Source: Eonycteris spelaea (lineage: Eukaryota; Chordata; Mammalia; Chiroptera; Pteropodidae). Taken from it: DNA of 64,000 nt. Every line of letters begins with the position of its first letter. Within the stretch, counting starts at the first letter, position 1. Shown in pieces: positions 10,484-19,989 of the stretch. The stretch is taken from NCBI GenBank assembly GCA_003508835.1, contig PUFA01000171.1:1926501-1990500 (forward strand). Direction: 5' to 3'. The notes under the pieces are model-generated. The model was not told where the DNA came from. It saw nothing but the letters and a program-made list of their open reading frames with translations, and did no database searches. Both the position numbers and the translations under genes were made by a program.

Positions 10484-10602
10484 GTCTACAACTGTGCCAC
10501 CCTGAACATGCCAGATCTCATCTGGTCTTGGAAGCTAAGCAGGGTCAGACCTGGTTAGTACTGGGATAGGAGATCATCTAGGAAGACCAGATGCTGCAGG
10601 CG
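10484..10602 (+). pseudogene. 5S rRNA pseudogene or 5S-only SINE copy
   Basis: About 119 nt match 5S rRNA from the first base (gtctacaactgtgccaccct) through ggaagctaagcagggtcaga and ctggttagtactgggatagg to gatgctgcaggcgtt. The A-box and intermediate element regions of the internal promoter are close to consensus. The C-box region (near 10559-10582) carries several changes. Unlike the copies at 5180 and 30098 there is no SINE body. A T6 run follows 10 bases downstream (10613-10618) and could act as a Pol III stop. No clear target-site duplication was found. The changes spread along the gene indicate a pseudogene. Confidence 0.85.
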
Positions 10603-10904
10603 TTAAAAACGATTTTTTAAAATGAGTTTAAATCTTTTTTGATCTCAAATGAAAGGCTATCCATAATATTATTACTACATTGCAACTGTGTCCTCAGCCT
10701 GGGGAATCGTCTGATGTGGGAGCATGCAGCCTTCTCGGGCTTTTGTTCTGATGCAGCACCCTGCTATAGACATAACACGTGCAAATGTAGACACACTCAA
10801 GTAATTTTACAGTTCACATTTTCTTTCAAAGTTATTTTAGTCTTATAGCTTATTGTTGAAATTAGAACTTAAGAAAAGCGTAATAGGCTATATTGTCCCT
10901 TAAA
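10603..10904. other. No recognised feature
   Basis: Single-copy appearance, no repeat or coding signal recognised. The section 10690-10800 has somewhat higher GC. Confidence 0.4.
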
Positions 10905-11220
10905 AACTTTTTTTTAGGTTTTTGAAAAATGCTTAATTTTTAAAAATACAGCATAAGGTTCAAAAAGCAGAAAGCATAAAATGGTACATAATCTAAAAAT
11001 TTCCCTTCTGTCATTGTCTCCCAAATGCCCACTTTTGTTCCCATCTTCTCTTAGTTTTAAAATATATCGTTCTAAATTCTTTTTTATGACATACAAGCAA
11101 ATTCTAATATAGATTCTGATCTCCCTTCCTTTTTTCCACATAAGGTAGCATGTTGTAGACCCTGTTCTGCATTTGCTTTTTTTCAATTAACATATCAGAG
11201 CTCACTCCATATTAGTATGT
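10905..11220 (-). mobile_element. Old L1M fragment
   Basis: Reads like the antisense of an L1M 3' region: aggttcaaaaagcagaaagc, ccacttttgttcccatcttc, tccacataaggtagcatg and cagagctcactccatattag. Confidence 0.55.
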
Positions 11221-11602
11221 GGAGGTGCAGTATAGAATAGTGATTAAACACATACGGGTTAGAACCACTACATATATATTGTTGAAATTGAAACAGTTGG
11301 TGTCTATGTTATTCTCCAGGTCCTCTGGAGATTGAACCAGTTATAACTTAAATTACTTTGGCTTAGGCAACAGTTCTCATGTAATCAAGGTCTTCTTTTG
11401 TGTATTCTTAATGCCAAGAAGTCTTGGAAACGAGATGTGATAAGAAAGTAGAGGGAGGCAGCTCAGCCACGCAGAAATCTATTCTTGGCTCTAAAAGTTT
11501 GGAAGAAGATCTTCGGAGATTATGTCAGGAGAAATAATTTATCCTACTGATATTAGGGAGCAGGTACAAATAAAGCGGTCTAAGCGATGCCGGTGAAGGG
11601 CA
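11221..11602. other. No recognised feature except a possible MIR start
   Basis: agtatagaatagtgattaaa near 11229 may be the 5' end of a MIR. The rest shows no family I recognise. Confidence 0.35.
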
Positions 11603-12169
11603 TCACAGTATGCCACCCCCAAATATGCTGCTTTGGCTTGAGGATTATTTTGAGCTGAGGACAATTAAGAAACAGCAGACACAGGAGGAACTCTCTGCTC
11701 TCCCCCTTACAACTAAAAGGGCATCAATTTTCCTTGGTAAAGGTGACATAAATTTCCCTCTATGAAGGTGTTGTATCTCTCCTCTTTTGCACCAGGAGAA
11801 GAACAATTCTTACCACAGGAGACAAAAAGTCAGCACTGAGATGAGTCTGCATAAACAAACCTTACTGAAATAACTCCTATGTTTCATTAGTTTCTCCCAT
11901 ATATTTACCATCCCAGAATTTACTGCCCCTAGAAGCCCAAGTCCATTTTTTTTGTGTCTAGACATTTCCCCACAATTTATTACTCTTTGTTAAAATAATA
12001 CATGAGCTCTTAGGCCTAACCACTTCTGTAGGGTTTTAATTCTTTTCTGTGAAGCCCCTGTGTGAATAAAAAATAAGCATTTTCTCCTGTTAACCCATCT
12101 TTTGTCAGTTTAATTTGCATGACCCAGACACTGGCATTAAAAGGGTAGGGAAAAATTTTCCTCCCTTAC
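11603..12169 (+). mobile_element. Solo LTR, endogenous retrovirus (ERVL-like), old
   Basis: The unit runs from tgccacccccaaatatgctg to a CA end after tttcctcccttaca. Internal marks include tgactgaaataactcctat-like text (11862-11880), gtttctcccatatatttacc, a polyadenylation-like aataaa region near 12065 and tctcctgttaacccatcttt. The same ends and order appear at 14768-15700. No internal retroviral genes flank it, so it is a solo LTR. The ERVL-like class is inferred from recall. Confidence 0.65.
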
Positions 12170-12181
12170 AAATTGATAATG

Positions 12182-12206
12182 CAAAGACTTCTTGATGAAG
12201 TCTTTG
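12182..12206. repeat. Perfect 10-bp inverted repeat with 5-nt loop
   Basis: caaagacttc, loop ttgat, gaagtctttg. It could form a short hairpin just after the LTR end. A stem this long can arise by chance in a window of this size. Confidence 0.8.
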
Positions 12207-12903
12207 GACTTCACTGAGGAAAAAAAATAAAAATGTGAAGATGTCAAATTGTTCTCTGACTTAGAACTATTGTGGCTTGAAGGAAAACTGATAGTAACAT
12301 GCTGTATTTAAAGTTACCAGTTCCAGTCAATAAAGTTTTAATCTTCATATTGTACACAAAACACCCTCACTTGTAATTACAAACTTGTATTTGATCTTTT
12401 TTCTTCATTGCCAGTAAAGTTTATCTTGTTTTTCATATGGTAAATAATATTTTTTTAAAAGAAATAAAATATAAAATAGACATGTGTCAAATGTTTGATT
12501 TAACTCATTAATTAATGAGGGAAATAGTATGATGTAAAAACTAGTTTAAAGGAGATCGGAGAACTGACACCTGTACAGACAATCAGGAACACAGATGAAC
12601 CTGCTAATAGAGGTGAAACTGGCCTCTTTCAGATGGTGAACCAATTGGGCATCCACCTTGACAAAACTCATTTGCATTTCTACAAACGGTAATTATTGGC
12701 ATCACCATCAGTTATCTACAATTTAGACTTGTAAAATAGCTCCAAGACAATGAAAAGCCAGACCCTGTAGAATAAGATAAACCCTGAAAGGTGAGCTAAA
12801 CCACACAACCACTTAAAAGGACACCTGGAAATCTAAATCTTTTTTTTTTGTAATGTGCCCAATTCAAAGTCTTTCACAAAATTTCCTCAAAGACTGTTAT
12901 TGG

Positions 12904-12904
<1 letters not shown>
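12207..12904. other. No recognised repeat; possible regulatory single-copy DNA
   Basis: No transposon recognised. A perfect octamer motif ATTTGCAT sits at 12670-12677 and the stretch 12540-12840 looks single-copy. No other evidence of function. Confidence 0.35.

Positions 12905-12950
<46 letters not shown>
12905..12950. repeat. (CA)n microsatellite, 23 units
   Basis: Uninterrupted CA dinucleotides, the longest pure CA/GT tract in the window and likely polymorphic. Confidence 0.97.
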
Positions 12951-12952
<2 letters not shown>

Positions 12953-13854
12953 CATAATAAACGACAACAGCTTTTGTAAGCGGGCACTTAATAGGCATTC
13001 TGTAGGTGCTAACTGAATAGACCACTGTTTAAGCTCCGGAATAGACTCTGTTTTTATTTACCAGTTTTTTGTACCAAAATATTACTCTGGTCAGTTGAAT
13101 ATATTATTAAAGTGAGACACAACTGAATATGACCTGTAGTCAATCGCCTTTTCCCTTGAACAGGGCACAGGCCCTTGTCCTCCTTCAGTCCCACATTGTT
13201 CTGGAGCCTGACAGGCCCGCCGCAGGTTGCTGGGTAACTATTGTCCCAGAAAAGTTCAGCCCTTTGCCATCATCGTACTTCTTCCATGCCATTGCCTTTG
13301 TAACCCTCTTCCTCCTCTCTATCTTGTTTTCTTCAAGAAGAAAACTGGCAACAGTTGCTTCTAAGGTTACAGAAGCCCTCTCAGAATATATGCCAATAGC
13401 TGAGTGAAAACCTGGCAGATATACCTACTAACATACAAGTAGCTCCCCCAGACCTCAAAAGGCAGAATGAGGAGAGATTTGTACTATAAGGGCCTAACTG
13501 CTGTCAGTCAAAAGGGTGGAAAGCAGTGTGCTTGCTGGCTGTGTAGGATGTGAGGTTAGCAGATGATAATCAGTACAGAAAAAAGGAAAAAGAAAACAAG
13601 AAAAAAAGGCCTTTAGTATTTAAAGAAATAATGTCTCTCTCTGCATTTATTTACTCAAGCATTCACACTCTCCAGTTCCTTTACTGAGCTATATTTATGC
13701 ATTTAAATAACAGGCCCTCTGGCACTCACTGAGCATACACAGACTATACTTTAATGGACTCCATCATTTCAATCTCTAATTAGTTGCACCTTACTGGTTT
13801 CACCGTTAACAGTATTTATTTGAATCTTCCTGCTTTTAAAATTTATCTATCTCC
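12951..13854. other. Single-copy DNA with a GC-richer island
   Basis: The stretch 13125-13415 is more GC-rich than its surroundings and contains an open frame of 92 codons (13129-13407) with a hydrophobic segment (HAIAFVTLFLLSILFSS). I see no splice-site pattern or known family, so I do not call a gene. An RFX X-box-like site gttgctgggtaac lies at 13227-13239. Confidence 0.4.
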
Positions 13855-13990
13855 TTTAATAATATTACAAACTCCTTAAAGGCAGTAGAGTGTCTCATTA
13901 AACCTGATTTTCCACAAGTCCTTAACCTAATTCTTGGCTTTTAATGGACTTTCAATAAATGTTTATTGCTTTGGTTGATTTAAAAATAAA
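13855..13990 (+). mobile_element. L2 LINE 3' end
   Basis: aaactccttaaaggcagtag, ccttaacctaattcttggct and actttcaataaatgtttatt follow the L2 3' terminal consensus. An A-rich stretch follows. Confidence 0.7.
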
Positions 13991-14039
13991 AAAATAAAAA
14001 CCTCAAAACTATTTTGGTGATTGGTAGATAAGAACATCT

Positions 14040-14767
14040 CACTGACATTAAACATATGCTAAATCAAGCTGTTCACAATCTCTGGGCCCTGCTAGCTACC
14101 AGGACTCACAAAGAGAGGCCTTGAATAGGCCTAAACCTGCTGGGCAGGTCTTGGGCCTCCAGTTACTGCTCGGGGGACTAGCATTCGCACTCTCTGAGGG
14201 AGGGTGAGCAAGTCCTGTCTTGCAGGCGGGAGAGGGAAGTGAAGAAAAAAGCCAAGGGTCAAAGCCTAAATGCACATTTTTATGAGTTCACCTCCCTAAA
14301 TCTTTGTTTTCCCCCTTTTGTTCACTTTCGTAATTACAATACACTATAGGTCTTCTGCGCCCAGGGGCTGGGGGTAAACATTGCACACATGGGCCTCGCT
14401 CATTCCCAGTTTTCCACAGCAAAACTCATTCCTTCATGTTTGCAGAGAAGCTCATGGTTTTATTAATTCTTTAGTGGGCTTTCAAATGGCAGCCAACACT
14501 GTCGTTAGTTCATTTTGAAAAGTTTTTTTTTTTTTTAGTATTCTTTGGAATAAAATTATTTCTTATTATTTTAAATTAAATTAAATTAACTTTTTTGTCT
14601 TACAAAGATAATTTTTATTTAACTTTTTAAAAATATTTTATTTTTTGTTAAAGGAGTTTTCATTAAAACATGGTGTGACATCACATTTAATAGCAAGAAA
14701 ATGAAAAATGAGTATGTTAAGTGAGTTGCTGCCTCAGAATGAGAATGAGAACTGGGAAGGACCAGAG
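14040..14767. other. Single-copy, GC-richer island, then AT-rich spacer
   Basis: The stretch 14070-14510 shows no repeat match and is GC-rich for this window, with CpGs at several places (14170, 14186, 14226, 14329, 14357, 14397). The AT-rich part 14520-14740 has T and A runs only. Possible regulatory DNA by inference. Confidence 0.4.
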
Positions 14768-15700
14768 TTTGCCACCACCAAATATGCCTTTGGGGATACT
14801 GATTATTTTAAGGTGGTCATTTTTAAGAAACAAAAGATTCAAAGAAACTTTGTCCCTCTAAATTACCTTTAGGCAGGTAATTCCTTTACCTGTCGAAAGA
14901 AATTCAGATCAAAAATCTGTTTCAGCCTTGTGTGGTGGCACATACATGGAGTCCTCGCTACTCTGGCGGATCGTTTGAGCCAGGAGTTCTGGACTGTCGG
15001 GTCCTCTGCAGATTGGGTGTCCCCACTAAGTTTAGCATCAGTAGGGAAACCTTCTGGGAGCAGAGCACCACCAGGTTGCCGAAGGTGATCCGGCACAGGT
15101 CGGAAACAGAGCATGTCGAAACCTGAGCTGTGTGGGGATGGTGCTGCACTCCAGCCTGGGCAACACGGCGAGGCCCCTTCTCTTTTAAATCTCTCCCTGA
15201 TTTAACGGATTCTCGTATCTTCTAAACATTCCCTCTATTTCCCAAATAAATATATATATTTTTTAAGTTAAAAACAAAGAAAAAGAAAAACCTATTTCAG
15301 AAAGGGAACTAGCATTTTCTCCTTGGCATATATAAATTAAGTGTGGCAGACAGGGAGGATCCAAACAAGCCAGTTTGTTGGACCCCCTCTGTGTCCTATT
15401 GTTTCTGAGTGGCCAAGCAAGAATTTGTTCGCCATGTTTGCTCTTGTTCATCTACCTGTGAATTACCTTTTTTCCTTTGAAATTTCGGACCCTTGCTTCT
15501 CTCTCCTTTGTTCAGAATGGCATGTAAACCTCAGCAACCCAATGCATCCTCAGGCCCCATATTCTAGTGGAACCCCTGTGTGTACGTCTGTAATAAATTT
15601 GGTCATTTTCTCCTGTTAATCTGCCTCACATTAATTTAATTATTAGTTCAGCCATAAGAATTTAGAAAGATGGAAGAAAATTATATTTTCTGACCTCACA
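14768..15700 (+). mobile_element. Solo LTR (ERVL-like), split by a 7SL pseudogene
   Basis: Starts with tgccaccaccaaatatgcct and ends with ttctgacctcaca. It includes tggtcatttttaagaaacaa, accttttttcctttgaaatt and gtcattttctcctgttaatc, which parallel the LTR at 11603-12169 in order. The 7SL sequence at 14925-15186 interrupts it, so the LTR is older than that insertion. No retroviral genes are present. Confidence 0.6.
14925..15186 (+). pseudogene. RN7SL: 7SL (SRP) RNA pseudogene
   Basis: The stretch follows 7SL RNA from its first base (gccttgtgtggtggcacata) through gagccaggagttctggactg, gggtgtccccactaagttta, ccaccaggttgccgaaggtg, the SRP54-binding region caggtcggaaacagagcatg (15096-15115) and the 3' end actccagcctgggcaacacg. 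It covers all domains but is about 260 nt against roughly 300 for the functional RNA, with gaps near 15000 and 15130. It contains the central S domain, so it is not an Alu- or B1-type SINE. Short flanks aaatctgt (14914) and aaatctct (15187) fit a diverged target-site duplication. ORFs on either strand here are artefacts. Confidence 0.92.
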
Positions 15701-15819
15701 AAATGAAGATGGATTAGAAAGAGCCTGGCACTCCTGTGTTCCCAGTCTGGGAAAGCTCCGACCCCTTAGTATGTAGACCCGGGGCCTTCTAACCTAAGTG
15801 TAGTTGGTGGAAGAGTAGC

Positions 15820-15900
15820 ATTAAGGAATAGACATCTGCATTTTTAACAAGAGCCCCAGGTGACTTGTCTTCAGGATATAGTTTGAGAAGCACTGATGAT
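15820..15900 (+). mobile_element. MER5A-like fragment
   Basis: acatctgcatttttaacaag, agccccaggtgacttgtctt and gtttgagaagcactgatg form the 3' half of a MER5A-type hAT element. Confidence 0.7.
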
Positions 15901-16159
15901 ATCTCATGTATTTGAATGGCGAAAGGCCTCAAAGAAGGGTTTTCCACTTAGCCCTAGGGGAAGTGATTTAACTGCCCCCCTTTCTCAATTTTGGGCATGT
16001 ACTCAATCATTCTTGCAGAATATAAAGGGTCACTTTGGGCCGAACCAGCAATTATATCGGATCCATGTGCAGATGTCTAGAAGCATCTCAGTCAGGAAGG
16101 AAAGATTATAATGTGATGTTTTATCTTAACAAGAAAGGATATTCTTTGCTCTATTTTAA
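15901..16159. other. No recognised feature
   Basis: Single-copy appearance. The open frame 15896-16111 has no recognisable family. Confidence 0.4.
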
Positions 16160-16285
16160 GATAAGGAAATTAGGATTCAGAGAAGTTAAGTAATTTGTCA
16201 AAGATCATCCTGCCAGTAAAGTGGCCTCGTAAGGAGTGAAGCCCAGGTTTATCTAATGACAAAGCTCATGCTTTTTCATACGTGT
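16160..16285 (-). mobile_element. MIR SINE fragment
   Basis: gataaggaaattaggattca, agaagttaagtaatttgtca and a degenerate 'gtgaagcccaggtttatct' follow the reverse MIR core. Confidence 0.8.
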
Positions 16286-16454
16286 GATCCTTTTGTGATT
16301 GTTATTATTAGCTATATTCTTTTAAAACAGCATTCTACTTATCTCTCTTTTTATATATATTACAAATATATGTGTTTTTTTTCAGGATGAATTTATAAAA
16401 TAGCATATATTAGTGCTATTTTTCATAAGGTTTAAATTTAGTTATTTGCAACTG

Positions 16455-17010
16455 CCAATCACCTTGTCCCCCTTGAGCAATTTTCAGCATAAACGTTTGT
16501 AGCTGCCAAGGGGAAGGGGAAGGAAACAGAAAGGCAGTGACAGTAAGCGTTTCACTCCGGAAATGACCCCCATGGAGCCTAAGCTATACCAGAAAGAGGA
16601 GGGAAATAAAAGAGCTGGGCACTCAAAACTGGAAACAGAGAAGAGCTGTGTAAACAAATGATTCTGTCACCTTTGGCAGATCAGCATTTGTCACGGCATT
16701 CTAATCAACTTCCCACACTCCACACAAAAGGACTCAAAATGTCAACAGCAACAGTCAATGCCACAATATGGGACACCCTCGCCAGAAAGGATGTGGTCCA
16801 GTGCTCAGAACATGGCCACAATCAACAATTTTATGACATGTCATATACTTTTGTGGAATGCAACTTTTCCATGCTCCTCCCTCCAGCAATTTTTTGGGAA
16901 AAAAGAGAGATGGGGAAAAATGGTGTATGGAGTTGGGGTAAGAATATGGCAGACTGGAGCCAAAGGTTAAACATGGCAACTCCAGGCCTTAAATGAAGAT
17001 TTTTATTTTG
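16455..17010. other. Single-copy island, no repeat recognised
   Basis: The stretch is GC-richer than its neighbours and is open for 112 codons on plus (16658-16996), while other frames are open too (16755-16979 minus, 16758-16970 plus). Overlapping open frames on both strands argue against a real gene. Possible conserved non-coding DNA. Confidence 0.35.
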
Positions 17011-17129
17011 CTTTCTGTTACTTTATGACACAATTTTAATACTCAATTAACTATTGAAGCAGACTAGTCCTCTATTGTATTTGAAAAGGAAAAGGCATCA
17101 TACTGTATTATGAGCTCTACTACATTTAT

Positions 17130-17680
17130 TTTCCCAATTTTATTTTTTTTTAATTCAAAGCCACAGAAAAGTTGAAATAATAGTACAATGAAATTTGTGT
17201 ACCCTTTACCTAGATTAAATAATTGTTAAGATTTTGCTATATTCTCTCTCTGTTTTTGTCGAACTATTTTCACAATACTCTAATCCCTAAATATAAATGT
17301 GTATCTGTAAGAACAAAGACATTTTCTACATATCTACAATATCATTATCATAGCTAAGAAATGTAACATTTATTAATATTAATATATAGATCATATTTAA
17401 ATATCCCCAATTGTTCCATATATATTCTTTAGAGCTGGTTCCCCCCACCACCCCAATTCGGCATCCAATGAAGTTTTATGCATTCTTTTAGTTGTAAAAT
17501 CTCTAAATTTCTTTTAATCCAGACTGAAACAGTCTCTCTGCTTTCCCCTCTCATTTCTTGTCGCATTCTCAGCATCTAGGGCATTTTCTTGTAGACTATA
17601 TCACAATCTAGATTTCACTAATTTTCTTTTTTATAATTTGTTTTAGATTTATATTTATTTAAAACTATGGTCATTAAACA
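17130..17680 (-). mobile_element. Old L1M 3' region
   Basis: aagttgaaataatagtacaa, gtgtaccctttacctagatt, catccaatgaagttttatgc and tttaatccagactgaaacag are the antisense of a well-known old L1M 3' section. Confidence 0.7.
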
Positions 17681-17844
17681 TGATTTGGGGGGAGAAGATA
17701 GTTACCATGAGCCAAACTTCTTGAAATTAAACCTTAAATTACAAGCTTTTAACTAGACTAAGTGAAATATCTAGAACCAAAGAGAGAAAACTACTACTTC
17801 TTCTCTTGGGCAAATCTGGCCTGCCTGATTTTCTAAATAACATT

Positions 17845-18015
17845 GTGTTGGAACTCAACCACATCCATTCATTTATATATTTTCTATGACTGCTTGACTG
17901 CTTTCCTGCTAAGAAGTCAGAGATGAGTAGGTGTAACAGAAATTGGGTGGCCCACAAAGCCTAAAATGTTTATTATCTGGCCCTTTACAGAATAAGTTTG
18001 CTGATCTCTGATCTA
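17845..18015 (-). mobile_element. hAT-type DNA transposon remnant
   Basis: Reverse copy of the element at 8497-8665: ttggaactcaaccacatcca and tctggccctttacagaataa end in gtttgctgatctctga. Confidence 0.7.
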
Positions 18016-18189
18016 AAACAATAAATACAAATGTTACTTTATCCTTTGACTTTTAGTCAAAGCATGGTTCAAATACTATCATATAGATTGAATAGATCAC
18101 CTTGCTGATTTTAACAGTTGGGACATAGAAAGAACTACATTTATCAAGGTCATTAATCTTGATTTTTAAAATTTCTATCCTTTACAAAC

Positions 18190-18900
18190 TCCTTTAATGT
18201 CTCTATATTGCTCACTTGGAGTTAATTCAAACTCTTCAGCCTGAAACTCAAGAAAAGGCTCTTCATAATCTCACTCTAGGCACAATTTCCTTTGTCATAT
18301 TTGTTCCCCTAGATTCTAGTTCAGTGGCTCTCAAACTACAGGTATAAAACACACACGTACACATACAAAATCACTCAAGGGGCATGTTTAAAACACAGAT
18401 TATCAAAGTCCTACCTATAAAAAGATTTGAATTAGGAAGTTCGGGGGTGAGAGACAGTAATTTGCAATTTGCTCGAGTACTCCAAGTCAATCTGGTGCAG
18501 GTGGTCTGAAAACCACATATTGGAAATTAGTTCTTTAGCAACAGCAAAGTATTTGCATTTGATCCCTTCGTGCCTTCAATGTCCCTTCCAACAAGTTTGC
18601 TTGGTGAACTCCTTCCTCCTCATTTAAGAGTCTGGGCAAATATCCCTTGATAAAACTCCTTTAACACTCTTCCTACTGGGCTCCCTTATAGTACATTCAC
18701 TCTAGCTCATCTCATAGAAATGTGCACACATCTATTATCATTTCTTGCATTATGTAATTGCAATTTATCATCTGCCAACCTCTTGGAGTTTCTTGAGGAC
18801 AAGAAGAATCTCAGCCATGTTTATACCCAAATCACAGTGTTTTGCATATAATTAACTTCAGATGGATAGTGAAATATATGCTTGAATAAATAAAATGGTT
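18190..18900 (+). mobile_element. L2 LINE, 3' portion, split by MER5A
   Basis: The left part (ctcttcataatctcactcta) and the right part (ttcgtgccttcaatgtccct, cctcttggagtttcttgagg, tatatgcttgaataaataaa) follow the L2 3' region in order. The MER5A at 18318-18530 sits between them. Confidence 0.72.
18318..18530 (+). mobile_element. MER5A hAT element inside L2
   Basis: The 5' terminal inverted repeat cagtggctctcaaactacag and 3' end ggtggtctgaaaaccacata bracket the element, and a short CA-rich expansion lies near 18350. It is nested in L2, so it is younger than that L2. Confidence 0.75.
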
Positions 18901-19029
18901 TTTTGAAATAGAGTTTATTTGAAGTTATTGACATAAGTTTTATTACATGGTATGTGTTGGTAACTTAATTAGGCGCGCTCTCTCCTTTATATGTGTTAAA
19001 TCAAATACATTTATTACCTAACTCCTGAA
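18901..19029. other. No recognised feature
   Basis: AT-rich spacer containing one isolated GGCGCGC string at 18972-18978. Confidence 0.4.
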
Positions 19030-19975
19030 AATAATTTGGTGTTAACAGACACCAGTAAGAGAGTGAAAAGAGAAACAAGACAGAGAATTTATTCCCAATT
19101 GCATGTATTTTACAAAGGAGTCCTAACAAGAATGTGTTAAGAGCTTCTATAATTCAATAAGAAAAAGACAAACCTCCCAATTAAAAAAAAAAAATAAGCA
19201 AAAGTTTTAAATAGGCACTTCCCAAAAGAAGATATCCAAATGGCCAACAAGAATATTAAAAAAGCGCTTAACATTTTTAGTTATCAGTGAAATGCAACTT
19301 AAAATCACAATAAGATTCCACTACACACCTACTAAAAAGAAAAAAATTGGCAAGGATACAGAGAAGCTGGAACTCTCACGTATTGCTAGTGAGACTATAA
19401 ATTGGCATAACTACTTTAGTAAAATATTTGACAATATCTGTGAACTCTAAATACATATCTACTCTATAACCCAGCGATCTCACTTATGTATACACCCAAG
19501 AGAAATAAGGCATCTGTTCTTTAAAAGACATGAAAAAGAAAATTCATAGTAGCTTTATGCATAACCAAAAACTAAAAGCAATTCAAAATTCAATCAATAG
19601 GAGAATGGGCAAATAGCTGTGGAATAGTCATATAATGGAATACTATAAAATAGCTAAAAATGAATTATCAAAATACACAATATAGATGACTTTCACAGAC
19701 ATACTATTGAATGAAAGAAACAAGAAATAAGTACATGCTGTATAATTCCATGAAATTCAGAAATAGGCTAAACTAATCTATGATGATAAAAGTCAGAATA
19801 ATGGTTACCTTGTAAGGAGATATAGGCTAGGAAGGGACTCAAAAGAACCCCTTTTTTGGGTTACTAGAAATATTTTATATTTTGATCCAGTGATGATTTC
19901 CTGATGGATATTATACACTTAAGATTGGTGCACCTAATGTACTTTATTATGCATATGTCAAATATCAATTAAAAA
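19030..19975 (+). mobile_element. Old LINE-1 3' portion
   Basis: Follows L1 ORF2 end and 3' UTR: aatggccaacaagaatatta, gatctcacttatgtatacac, gtcatataatggaatactat, atgctgtataattccatgaa and ggtgcacctaatgtacttta, closing in an A-rich tail. It is clearly older than the L1 that starts just downstream. Confidence 0.8.
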
Positions 19976-19989
19976 TTAAGGAAAAGAAC

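Noticed and set aside
10484..10602. Functional 5S rRNA gene
   Set aside because: Many substitutions, including in the C-box region, and no tandem array or proper flanks.
14869..15149. Small proteins on both strands across 14869-15149
   Set aside because: The DNA is a 7SL RNA pseudogene, so the frames have no coding meaning.
14925..15186. Alu- or B1-type SINE
   Set aside because: The sequence includes the 7SL S domain missing from Alu and B1, so it is a 7SL retrocopy.
16755..16996. Three overlapping open frames suggesting a gene
   Set aside because: Open frames on both strands overlap, there is no known family, and there is no splice or start context.
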